From assembly GCA_015680685.1 (NCBI GenBank), contig MNCI01009296.1:350225-383154 (forward strand): DNA of 32,930 bases. Direction: 5' to 3'. The notes under the pieces are model-generated. The model searched no databases. It was given only the letters and a program-made list of their open reading frames with translations, and was not told the origin of the DNA. Source of the DNA: Gnetum montanum (taxonomy: Eukaryota > Streptophyta > Gnetopsida > Gnetales > Gnetaceae). How positions within the stretch are numbered: position 1 is the stretch's first letter; the number at the start of each line of letters is the position of its first letter. The position numbers were made by a program, and so were the translations under genes. Shown here one piece after another: positions 9,059 to 19,670 of this stretch.

Positions 9059-10191
9059 TAAATTAGATTCAAAGATTGGTGTTGGCGTTCGTACCTAGAA
9101 TCAACATGTCTCCTGCTTTTTTGTTAGTTTGAATTTGCACAAACATGTTGATTATGGATTCCTCCATAACCGAACAATTGTATTCATTGGAAACACTTAA
9201 AAGTGGGTTTTTGAGTCTATACTTTTTGATATTTGTATTGTCACAATTTTTTTCATACATTCACTTTTTCTGGTTCTTTGTTTGATGTTTCTTAAATTCT
9301 CCTAAGAATATCACTTGAGTTCTAAGTCATTGAAGGGTCAATGCTACTTTATCTATTTATCAATAAATTTGTGATGATAGGGTATTTTCTAGCAAGAAAA
9401 ATGAAAATTTGCTAATATATTCTACATTGAATCACACTAAGTCTTGCAGATTCTATTAAAAATAGCACCTTAATAATATCATAACAAAATCACATTTCCA
9501 TTACTTCTTTAACAATTGTGGAAATTCTTTAACCTTGAGAATGTCTTATCATAGAAAACTTTTAATCCATACTTCTTTGAAGTGCTTGACCTTAAGAAAA
9601 CTATTTGCTACCCTATTAAATACATTGCACCATTTTTTTTGGAACATAGAACCAGTACCTATTCTTCCCATTTACTTGAGAAAGACTAATTCACACAATG
9701 ATCAAATGTGCTAACAAGTAGCAAGGAAGTATGGAAGCAATAATGATTTTGCAAGTGAAAACAATGGAAACCAGGTCTTAAACCCAAGAGCCTGCCTTGA
9801 AACCCTAGTTTCCTTTCATAACCCCACTTAACTTGATAACAAAATTGGCAACTTGAGACTATGCTTGGTTGTGAGAAGCTTTTCCACCAAAACTTGCTAA
9901 TTTCATGAGGGTCCCACTAGGTGCTCCAAAAAGAATGCCAAAAATCCATGAATATGTTGGGTATTCTCAACTTCCAAGCTTGACTACACTAAGGCTTGAA
10001 TACATGGAAACCTTGGGATAAGTGCCATGTTCACTTCCAAATCCCAATTCCCAATTCTCCACCCATGCTAAAAAGCCTCACAACCAAACTAGGCAAGCAA
10101 GTATTGACATCCATAACAAATGGCATTGTAGAAAGCCTTAAGACTCATGTAGAAAATTGGTTCCACATGGGACTATGCTAGCCTGGAGGTG
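9059..10191. other. AT-rich spacer without recognisable gene
   Basis: No ORF with family resemblance was found on either strand. The right end, from about 9850, begins to show isolated half-sites of the palindrome family (GACTATGCTTGG at 9856, GACTACACT at 9980), which marks the fading left border of the array that follows. Confidence 0.5.
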
Positions 10192-12856
10192 GACTACACT
10201 AGCCTAATGTAGTCTAATGGAATATGAGGCATTTTTCTATTCACCTTCAATCCATTTACCTTGTAGAACAACCCAAGAGACCTATGACTAAAATTAGCAA
10301 CCGAATGTCATAATTACTAGTCAGTAAGCATGGGAATGATGCCAAACTTTGCCATAAATTGGACTTATGGTGTGACTACACTGGGCAATAATAGGATTAT
10401 GCTAGCCCAGCATAGTCCAAGGTCTCCAGCCTCCAATCGACTCCAAATGATCATGACATCTTCCTAAAACCTAGTTTGAGCTCCTAATAGTCTTGAAACA
10501 TGGTAAAATGCATCAAATGGTGTCAAAAATCCATGTTTTCCCTTGACTACCTTGCAAGACCTAGTGACTATGCTAGCCCAACGTAGTTACATGGTTTATG
10601 AGCCATTTTAACCATACAAACCAACACACATCTCCAAAACCTCACTTTGTAGCCTTCAAACCTTTCTAAAACCCCCAATAATCTCAAACTGCTGACCAAT
10701 CAACCAAAAAACATAGGAAAAAGCAAAGAAAATGGATTTTCCAAGTGTGACTATGCTAGGAATGGAGTGACTATGCTAGGCCAGCATAGTCCACTTAAAA
10801 TCCTCAAACCAATCATCTCCAAACTCAAATCCACCTTCAAAGACCTCAAAACCATGCCAAACTGAAAATGGAAGTAAGATTTTGTCATTTATCAACTCAT
10901 AACATTTTTCAAGAGTGACTACATTGGGCCAATGTAGTCACTAGTGATAGCTAGTGTATTCCATCTAGAAAGTCTAAAACAATTCATTTTCTAGTCCAAC
11001 CTACCTCCCGAGAACCCCAAAACCTAGTAGAATTGAAGATTGGGGTAGACCTTACCACTTTTTTTTATTTTTTGCATCCCCAACCCCAACTACGCTAGGG
11101 GATGAAGTGACTACATTACACCAATATAGTCATTGCCAAAGCCCAATGTAGTCCACCAAGATTTACCAAAAATAACTCAAACTTATTATTGGTAAAACCT
11201 AGAGCCCTGTCCAAACTAGTTTTAATCATGGAAACCAATATTTTCCAACTCTAGTATCCAAACTACACTGACAACTACTATGACTACATTGGACTAGCAT
11301 AGTCACTATTGCTACCCAATGTAGTTCACATTTTGGAACCTAAAACAAGTCAAATTTAATCACTAGAACACCATTTCCAACTGCGGGACCTTACCAGAGC
11401 ACATTGGGACCATTAGACCTTGGGAGTTCAGCCAAAAGTCATCATTTTTTAACTTTCAAACCTCAACTACATTGAAGGGGGTTGTGACTACGTTGGGCTA
11501 GCATAGTCACTATCAAACCCCAACATAGTCCACTCAAAGTTGATCAAAACTGATAATAAAGAGGCTAAACCCACTTTTGTCATACCATAAAACCTCACCA
11601 CAGCTTGTTTGGTGATGAAATTCATCTCTTCTCACCATTTTTGATAATTCTAGCCTTAACTACACTGAAGAATGATGTGAGTATGTTGGGCCAACATAGT
11701 CACTATTAGAGCCCAGTGTTGTCCACCTAAAATTGATCAAAAGTTACCAAAAATAGCTAAGAATTCAATTTTGGAATTCTTGGGGTCCTACTAAAGCTAA
11801 TTTTAGCAACAAAATCCAATATTTTCTACCTTTAAAACTTAACTATGCTAAAATACTACATGACTATACTAGGCTAGTGTATTCATTAGTAGGGCCCAAT
11901 GTAGTCCACCTAAAGATGTCCAAAACAACTTAGAAACTGCTCAAATCAACTCCCAGAAAGATCCAGAATCCTATTGAAGCATGCTCAAACATTGAAACCT
12001 TGAGATATAAGTCAAAATTCATCTTTTTTTTTATTTTTCTACTCAAATCCCTCAACTATGCTAGGAACTACATGCTCTAACATTGTCACAAGGTATTTGA
12101 CCATCCCAAGGCCCAAGTAATCACCAAAACTAACGATTTTGATACTAAATCGCTAGCCAGTAGCACCAATGACCCCGGAAGTCCATTAGCATGGTCAATT
12201 TGGCTTAAAAACTCATCAAAATTTATTTTCCATGCAAGACTACACTAATGAAGCCTATGACTATGCTAGCCTAGTGTAGTCATAGTAGGAACCCAATTTG
12301 TGGCAACAACTAGTAGTATACCACTTAGAATGGTCCAAAACTGACCCAAGAAGCCCAAACCCCTACCTCATGTTATCCAGCTACAATTTCACTCTATTTC
12401 AACCCTGGAAACACCTAATTTTCCATGACTACACTAGCAAGATGCATGACTAGGTTGGCCTAGCATACTCAAGTGAGAAATGCCTTGATATCCACTTCCA
12501 TTACCTAAATTCGACCTCCAAATAGCCAATTCAGACCTTTAGTGACCCTGTGCTAACCTAGGAAGCTAGTGGAGTGCTAGAACCAACCTAGAATCCCCAA
12601 AAATTCACTTGATTCATGTGACTATGTTGGGGCCTGCCATGACTATGATGGCCAAGTATAGTCACCAACAAAAACATCTTTTGCAACCTTCTAGGAGGTG
12701 AAAATGAAGTCAAAACTTGCTAATCTTCAATGCCCACTTCCTACACTAGTTGTTTGAATCATTGGAAGCCCAAAAGTAACCCTACTAACCCTAAGAAAGT
12801 ACCCACCATTATTAACTACACTAGGGAGTGCATGACTATGTTGGGCCAACGTAGCC
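10192..12856. repeat. diverged tandem array, period about 190 bp, each unit with a 23-nt palindromic core
   Basis: Fourteen cores of exactly 23 nt start at 10192, 10394, 10566, 10769, 10917, 11109, 11282, 11486, 11679, 11862, 12259, 12448, 12641 and 12834; a decayed one is expected near 12072. Mean spacing is about 189 bp. The pattern is GACTA-N13-TAGTC, with arm variants such as GACTATGCT/AGCATAGTC (10769), GACTACATTGG/CCAATGTAGTC (10917) and TATGTTGG/CCAACATA (11679), in which both arms change together. Many units add an outer inverted pair: (A)ACTACACTR about 25 bp before, and CCCAATGTAGTCCACC about 20 bp after. Outside these blocks the units are almost unalignable by eye. No ORF of note occurs. 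The regular spacing is satellite-like; it could instead be a repeat-rich untranslated part of a giant Tat-type retrotransposon. Confidence 0.85.
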
Positions 12857-13689
12857 ACTAGTAGAGACCAGCGTAGTCATAAGAATTTGTGCCAATTTTA
12901 CCTCAAACATCTTTGGAATGACCCCCTCATGTGTCCAAACTTCTTTGGCAATCCTGTAGCCCCATAACATGGTCAGGTAAGGTCTAAAACTGGCAAAATC
13001 TAACCATTTTTTATCAATATTGATAATTTTTTACCACATGTATTCCGCTTGGACTCATTTAATATTGTTTCATGATGTTTTAACATGTTTTGCATTAGTT
13101 GACTTCATTCAATATCTACATAGGTTTAATTTCACCATATCTACCTTATTTTTTTTATTGTGGACACTATGACCTTTGCTTAGCCTTTGATTAGTGTTAA
13201 GTAATGGGGTTTGATCATTCTTCACCATCATTTGACACCATGTAACTATGGCCTTCCAAGGCCTAAAACAGGCAACATTGCCTACTAATGCCTTAAATTG
13301 GCAAAAGTATCCTTAATGAATCATGTTTAGTATTATTTCTAGCATTTTAATGGTGTTTCAACTTGTTTTGGCCTTTATTTGACCTTTGTTCCATCTTGTT
13401 TGTCTTCACCTACATCCCATAGCCTTAACTAACCTTATTTGCATTTTGTTTGACATTGGGATAGCATGTGTTTGCATATTTCCTAAGTTATTTTATGGCA
13501 TTTTAGCATTATTTACTCATTTTTACCTAGGTGCTACTTAATGTACTTATGGTTGATATGCAAGATTAGAGTATGGACACCTAGAAGCAAATCACCTTGC
13601 CTTTGAACCTAAGTGGGCCTCACAGTGATGTTGAATGATGCATTAACTTTAATTGCCTAGATCTTATGCCTAGGAATCTCACCGATTAC
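12857..13689. other. AT-rich spacer between the palindrome array and retrotransposon A1
   Basis: No coding region or repeat was recognised. Loosely recurring words such as CATTTTAGCATTATTT, GACCTTTG and GCCTTCCAAGGCCTAAAAC are present. If the gypsy pol right of A1 extended leftward, its gag and protease should lie here, but none can be read. Confidence 0.5.
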
Positions 13690-13694
13690 ATAGC

Positions 13695-14601
13695 TGATGA
13701 GTCATGAATTTGCTGGCTATGATATCATAGCCGTGATATTGCAGTGGCTGTGATATCACTGTAGTGATATCACAGCTATGATATCACATGGACTGTGATA
13801 TCGCGTACGTGATATCACATCATCCGCGATATCGTGTACACAATATCGTGGCCTACCTCAATTCCTATGAATAAGAGGCAATTTTCCTTGTTCTAGCATC
13901 TAGTTTTGTTTTCCTTTAGCGAAGCTCTGGCAGTTTTTCCCTTCCAGAGATAAAATAATTTCCAAGTGTTTGCCCGCAATGTGGTAATTGTAATTGTACA
14001 GCATACTTTATTCGAGTGTGACATACTTGGACACGCACATGACCAGAAATAAAGATCAAGATTACTTCATCATTGCAGCATTCACTTAGTTTAATTAATT
14101 ATTTATTTAATTGTTATTTACTACTTTCTTAGTTAATATCTCTCATCCTTAACTCCTATTAAACGCAAAATGAGTATGACTTGATTATGAGCATTTAAGT
14201 GTGACTACTTGGTAACCCAGTAGTGTACCTAGGATCTGCGCTTGGTAATCCTAGTGGTAGTCATGCACGAAGTCCAAGATGTGTATGGATAATCAAGGAA
14301 TGGATGCTCATCACACCTAGGCTAGCTAGATTCTCTCTCACCCTTCCTCTCTTAGCTTAGTGAATATTATTTTCCATTGCCTTCAGGAGTAGCATTAGGT
14401 TAGAAACCATATCATACACCTCACTCTGGACTAAACCATACGTGATAAAACTAATACTAGTCTAAGTGGGAAGACAATGAACTATGACCTAAGGCTAACT
14501 ATCTAAGTGCCATAACTAGTCTATCTGCGGAGTTTGACCGGATCGCGCGTGTAACGCTCGTATTCGTATGGTTGAGTGTAGGGGTACCTCGCCACTCATC
14601 A
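13695..14601 (+). repeat. 5' LTR of retrotransposon A1 (907 bp)
   Basis: It starts TGATGAGTCATG and ends CCACTCATCA, an 8-bp inverted terminal repeat. U3 (about 13716-13850) is crowded with GATATC-centred palindromes; compared with the 3' LTR it holds extra copies, which accounts for most of its additional 48 bp. The TATA box, TATAAATAAG in the 3' LTR, has decayed to TATGAATAAG near 13866. Shared landmarks further on are GAAATAAAGATC, the paired CTTGGTAACCC and CTTGGTAATCC, and GGGGTACCTCGCC. Confidence 0.95.
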
Positions 14602-14602
14602 T

Positions 14603-14620
14603 TGGCACTGTTTCCGGGGA
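14603..14620 (+). other. primer-binding site of A1, tRNA-Asp-like
   Basis: TGGCACTGTTTCCGGGGA begins two bases after the 5' LTR. It differs at three positions from TGGCGCCGTTGCCGGGGA, the primer site complementary to tRNA-Asp used by several plant Ty3/gypsy lineages. Two of the differences are G-to-A or C-to-T changes, in line with decay. The following TGGTGCTAGTTATCTAG is conserved in element A2. Confidence 0.75.
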
Positions 14621-14746
14621 TGGTGCTAGTTATCTAGATTAGTTATATCATACAAGGTCGCTGTAAAGGACTTAACGATATATCTTTTAGAAAAAATATA
14701 ATTATAAAAAAACATCACACGTAAATTCACACACAACTTCACAACC

Positions 14747-17128
14747 ATGCCTCTCCTACAAGACTATAATAATGTCACATCTGATGAGGCAGTTCATTGG
14801 AGAACCAACGAATTAGATGACAATGAAGATTGGAGTACTCAATCTTATGCAGGAGTCCCCTATGTTTATGAACACCCCAACGATACTCAAAGACTCTCGT
14901 CATCCAACTCTAACACCTCTAGTGAGGATGAGACATCCCATAGAACGAGGAGGCCCGAAAGGCCTAGGACCTTCTCAATAACTAACAAAAACTTACTTGG
15001 GGATGATTGGAAGACTTACAAAAGTCGTAACAAGTTTTACAGTTCCTTTTGTTCCTCTACTCCTTCAACATCAAATTGTGACACGGATGACTATCTTTCA
15101 AGGGATTAGCGTAGAATTAAAAATTGGGCCCACAAAGAAAATCAAGAACGCCAACATAGACAAAGGCAACATCGTCCCAACACACAAAAGCATAACCTAC
15201 CTGATGACGATGAGCCCCTGCTGGCCACTAAGAGCTTAATGCAAATACATGAGGCTGTTCGAATTTCCCGTAGGCATCGTAAAGAGATTCGTCTACCTAG
15301 GCTCGATTTAAACAACTTCCCTACTTTTTCAGGAGGCTATGACTTAGATCCGCAACAACATTTACTAGCCTTCTACGATGCCTGTACATGGAACAACATT
15401 GACAACGGTTGGCAAAAACTTAAGCTCTTTCCTATGACATTCATTGGCCAAGCAAAAGTATGGTATAGATTGCTAAAACCAAACTCAATACTTCGTTGGC
15501 CAACAATGGTAGAACTCTTTAGTGAAAGATATCAAACCTATGCAAGATTGTCAACCTTGAGGAAACAAATCCAAGAGTGGAAACAAGCACAACATGAACC
15601 CTTGGACATGGCCTTAGAAAGATATTATGCACTGTTAAAAAACTATCCAAGCCATGAGTTCTCTGAGGAAAGGCTAATGTACCATATCATTGATGGGCTT
15701 TGTGATGCAACAAGAGAAACCCTAGGGGTGTATGCCCAAGGGCAACTATACGAACTCTGAACCCATCAAATCCAAGAGCTTATTAAGTGGGTAGCAAAAA
15801 AAGGAGAAATGGCCATATGGAAGAGTGTTGAAAAACATCAACAGGACCAAAATCTCAACTTAACAAAGGTCCATAATCATAAAAAGGAGAAATCAACCAA
15901 TCTCGACGTGGAAACATCATCTTTGCCAATACAACAAACATTAGAAGAAGCTGATGCAAAGATCAATAAGATGTTGGACTGGACGTATCAAAAGTGTGAA
16001 GAATTTATCGATATCATTGGAGATAGAGTTTTAACAACCCAAGAAGCAGGACAAAACATTAGACAATCGGAAATAAGGGATAAGGAAAATAAGAGCTCAA
16101 CTGCCAATCAGACGTATGAATGCAACATATGCCTGTACGATCACCCCAAAGGCCAATGCCCAATCTTGTCACATTTACATGAGCATTGGGGAAATACATT
16201 ACATCCAGAGTTTGTACAGAGATACTGTGTTCGATCACAGTGGCAACAATCCCAGTCATGGGGGAGACCAACCCTAGACTAGAGGTACCCTTCTTATTAT
16301 CCAAATCCAAATGCTTATTTAGTTCAACATCCTATTTCCCCAACTGGGCCAACATACTCTACCTCACCACAGTACCATTCTCCTCAATACTATCAACCCA
16401 TTCCTCCAACATAACCACCACATTATGTATCCTATACTTCTCCTCATTTTCAACATTCTCATCCTTTCCCTCCTTCAACATCGCCACCAACTGTTCCTAA
16501 GGTGCCTATGCCACAACAACAACCTTCGAACGCTACTTGTGCTACTACTGCCAACAGCAATGAAAAGCCTCCTCAACATCCAAAGCGTTCCTTCTTTAAA
16601 CATGACCGCAAGAAGAGACAACACAATTCTGAGGCCACTGCATCCTACAACCCAGCACAAGTCCCACACTGTGGTGCACCCTTATCTTCAAATCCAACGC
16701 CTCATGTTACTTCATCAGGGTCATCAGCTAACACTCCAACAACCATATGGCCCGATGAACACAATCATGGAAGGCAACATCCCGATCCTTGCATACCATC
16801 TAACAGGCCTAAATATCATAGTGGGTCAACTCATAATCCGGGAACTACATCGTATAAATTGCCCCACTATGCTTACTATAACCTAGTGTGTGAAACCCAA
16901 CAGGGTAAGTATGGCCAAGTCCCAATATTTCCAACATGCAAGCATCCCCATCGTCAATTATTAATCCTTGCCATCCTCAACCGTTTCGCTATGAGAAATA
17001 CCCCCCCCCCCCCCCCCCCCCCCCCCCACACCCCCCCTATCATACACAATGTAGAAGTAGTTGGGAGGCTAGCACTTGTGAAGTTCGAAATCAATTTTAT
17101 AACTAGATTTTCTTTTTCTGGAAGTTGA
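14747..17128 (+). pseudogene. gag: gag polyprotein of A1, one frame with four in-frame stops
   Basis: Gag forms the particle that packages element RNA. From ATG 14747 a single frame runs 2382 nt with stops only at 15107, 15758, 16280 and 16412, and no frameshift. The acidic N-terminal part contains VHWRTNE and AGVPYVYEHPNDTQ. The core retrotransposon-gag domain (about 15280-15760) contains LDLNNFPTFSGGYDLDP, FIGQAKVWYRLL and ERYQTYARLSTLRKQIQEW. A knuckle-like CNICLYDHPKGQC (CX2CX3HX4C) sits near 16121-16159, followed by a Pro/Gln/Tyr/Ser-rich C-terminal part that runs into the C27 tract. The stops look like single transitions of Gln, Arg or Trp codons. The homologous gag of A2 ends near the place where the C tract begins here, so residues after about 17000 may not be original. 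Confidence 0.85.
17001..17037. repeat. poly-C tract (C27, ACA, C7)
   Basis: Twenty-seven consecutive C are followed by ACA and seven more C. In gag frame it encodes a proline run. The corresponding place in A2 (around 31790-31805) has only CATCCCATTTTAACCTCC, so the tract expanded within A1. It could form G-quadruplex or i-motif structures. Its exact length is doubtful, since sequencing of such runs is error-prone. Confidence 0.9.
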
Positions 17129-17357
17129 AAGTCATTTTCTAGCCAAAACTCCAAAGGAATCGACTACTACCTTTACACCCCTATGGAAAAAACCTTAGCA
17201 TGGAAGCTGTATGTGGTTTGGATGCTAGAATTTCACATCTATTGTGAATTCCTAGAGTAAAGCCAACATGGAAGACTTAATAAACATTTAATTTTTGTTG
17301 CCATAATCTTTTCCACTAAACTAACATTGGTTTCNTAAAATCCAATGTTGTTCTAGG

Positions 17358-17725
17358 GGGTCCCACTGGAAAGGCATGTACCCATGCCTAAAGGTTGGCG
17401 GCTTCTCTGGATTTAGCAATCAAAAAAAAAAAGAAAAAAAAACAAAGAAAGTGTCACAAAACAAAAATCACTCCTCCCTTGAACAAAATGCCAAGTGATC
17501 ATACACCTTGTTGTTTTGGTACTCTTATAGTTGTTCATCATGGGATGAAATAATGCAATGTCATTGATTAGAGGAATGGACTTGGTCCTGATCTTGGAAC
17601 GACGGGTTAATGACACCTTAATCATGCTTTACACGTAGGATTCACTGTGCCCTGGGTCAGTTACCTCACGTCCCAATCTCTATGATCCCTTTCTATAGTT
17701 CATCTCATCTCACTGTTCGTGTAAT
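17358..17725 (+). other. noncoding block shared by elements A1 and A2
   Basis: From GGGTCCCACTGGAAAGGCATG onward this stretch aligns with 32281-32640 in A2. Shared anchors are CCCATGC, AAGGTTGG, CTCCTCCCTTG, CCAAGTGAT, GGACTTGGTC, CTTGG, GGATTCA and CCCAAT. Neither strand has a shared reading frame. Conservation between two diverged copies suggests an element-internal function (RNA structure, packaging or 3' processing) or simply shared descent. Confidence 0.7.
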
Positions 17726-18187
17726 TGTAGCTCATGTCTCATGTAGTGTAGAATTCTCATATCATCCTGGTGATAATTGCATGTGTGTGTTTTGTGGAAT
17801 TAGTGCGGATTACGGACACTTTTAAGTGTGGTTACGCAAGGGCATCATAGGTTGGAACCTCCTTGGGGAAGGACCCACTTGTGTAATTTTTGTGATTTGC
17901 ACTCATGCCCATATTCCACACACCATTTATTACCCTCAGCATAATTACCAACAATTTTCTTTCCCTACTATTATCCCTCTGAATAATAACATTCCTATGT
18001 ACCATTACATAGCTTTTTTTCTCCCATCCAAGGTTTTATTGATAAAACCCACAAATCACTCTTCATGCCTTCAAAACCATCTAATTACCTGCACACCCCT
18101 TAACAATAGCCTAATGTCCTAAGTTACACCATTGATTCCAAGAAAATCTTCCAAATTCAGTATTTTCTCGTGATTCCCAATGTCACT
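17726..18187. other. A1 interior without recognisable gene
   Basis: No reading frame of note and no repeat were recognised. The stretch links the A1/A2 shared noncoding block to the LTR-like segment that follows. Confidence 0.4.
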
Positions 18188-18440
18188 AGGGCCGTGATAT
18201 CGCGTCCTAAGAATCTATAAATAGGTGACACCCCCGCAACACTTAGCATCATTTCTTGCCATTCACACAGGGGAGTTTTTCAAATTTTTCTCTATGACTT
18301 GCGATTGAGCGAACCTTGCTTTTCAACCTCTATCTTGCTTGCTAGTACTTCGATTTTAATTCCGTCTGAACCTGCTTGAACCTAGAGTGTTCAACTTAGT
18401 CGTGGGGGAGGGATACCCACCGAAAAGCACCTAACTTTTT
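18188..18440 (+). promoter_or_regulatory. LTR-like promoter segment inside A1 (GATATC motif plus TATA box)
   Basis: GGCCGTGATATCGCGTCC is followed by TATAAATAGG (18216-18225), the same order and spacing as in the LTR U3 regions of this window. About 180 bp further on, TAGTCGTGGGGGAGGG (near 18395) resembles the PPT seen just before the 3' LTR of A1 (CAGTCGTGGGGGTA). It may be the remains of a nested LTR, or an internal promoter for the second reading frame. No LTR ends or target duplication were found. Confidence 0.35.
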
Positions 18441-18717
18441 TGGAATTTATCATCACCCAAAGGACATCTTTAAGGGTAATTAGTTGTAAAATTAAGAATA
18501 AAATGTGTCAAAAACAATGTCATCCCCTTAGCTATACCAAAAAATTAAATTTGGAACCCACCTAAGCAAAAAGGACTCAACATTTTAATCTTTCGGGGAC
18601 ATGTTCTTCCAATAATTAACATCACACAGGAATAAAGTAAATCTATTAAGGCAAGCAGTAAGGTATAACCTAACTTTGGTAACAACCTTACTAACGATTG
18701 GCCCCATGTGATTGCAG

Positions 18718-19488
18718 ATGGCCCCGAAACGTAGATAATAGGAAGGTCCTGCTCAAGGTGTGATCAAATGACCTAGGAGAGGTGAAGGACAAGTTCTTGC
18801 CGAACAACATGCAGAGTAGGAGGAATAATCATTTAGTATCCACCAAGAAGACCCTGCTACTGTACAATCAAGGCAGGCAGAAGGAGGAGCTGCTGCTGCA
18901 CCTAAACAGGGACAACATCTCACGTTGCCTAGGATTATGTTCAGGTTATCCACGAAAGGTCCACATTCACTGCAGTGATCGTGGAATTAAATTTTGAATC
19001 TTTCACAGAGTTGCTCTTGAGGCTGTTAGTGACCACCTCAAAGGATCTCCCTTATGGCCTATCTCTGCAAGCGGTGCCTGGTACTTAGGGGAAATGTACC
19101 AATTTTGGCACAACAAAAAACAATAAGAGAAGGCACCATGGTTAACATTTGTGGTGTGACTACTGATTTCTCTGTTCAAGCCATTTTGGAAGTATTAAAC
19201 CTTCCAAATACAGAGCCAAAGGTTGCTCAGAACTAGCTGGACACTTTCAAAATTGAGCAACTTAATAAACTGTTGACAGAGAATAAAGGGTGGCAGAAGA
19301 AAAAGAGAGGGCTAACTAGGATGCCTCTATGGCACAAGTGCAAACTTACATGCATACTAAGGTACTCAAGGCCTTACGAGAGGAGAAACTCTAGGTCATA
19401 CTTCAATGTCATCAAATCCCAAGACCTGGAGCACAAGAAAAGGGGAAAGACACCTATGGAAGAGCCACCACCACTAGGAACTACATGA
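18718..19488 (+). pseudogene. decayed second reading frame of A1, possibly related to ORF1 of Athila-type elements
   Basis: It starts MAPKRR after GATTGCAG. The first half has many stops and is Gln/Ala-rich (for example EGGAAAAPKQGQH). The second half, from 19054, is open except for one TAG at about 19234. It contains MVNICGVTTDFSVQAILEVL, which resembles the V-RGVTVDFS..AIN pattern of the plant retrotransposon ORF1 or putative plant transposon domain. It continues with a Lys/Arg-rich end (19273-19488). The family call is tentative; the frame agreement of the two ends over 771 nt supports a single former gene. Confidence 0.35.
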
Positions 19489-19658
19489 GTTCCACTAATT
19501 TTGTAATCATAGGATTTTCTTTTGCGTTGTATCTCAATTTTGTTCTAACTCCACACTGCGGCATGAATCCATTCTAGTCAGTCAATAATCCCATACCTAT
19601 CCACTGTGTAATCAATAGAGCTTGTTCTCTCTATAACTCGAGGATGAGTTTTCATTCA

Positions 19659-19670
19659 GTCGTGGGGGTA
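19659..19670 (+). other. polypurine tract of A1
   Basis: GTCGTGGGGGTA lies directly before the 3' LTR start TGATGAGT. A G-rich purine run at this place primes plus-strand DNA synthesis in LTR retrotransposons. Confidence 0.75.

Noticed and set aside
9996-10181. Small open frame of 61 codons
   Set aside because: No family resemblance; it lies in repeat DNA at the border of the palindrome array and is expected by chance.
10192-12856. CRISPR-like array
   Set aside because: The units are about 190 bp and diverged, the spacers are not uniform short sequences, and the setting is a plant nuclear genome.
15809-16282. Separate gene downstream of gag in A1
   Set aside because: It is in the same frame as gag and simply follows an in-frame TGA at 15758; A2 has the homologous region in its gag.
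16186-16886. Overlapping plus-strand frames within the C-terminal part of A1 gag
   Set aside because: They are out of frame with the gag reading that continues to 17128, which alone matches A2 and has the Pro/Gln-rich composition expected.
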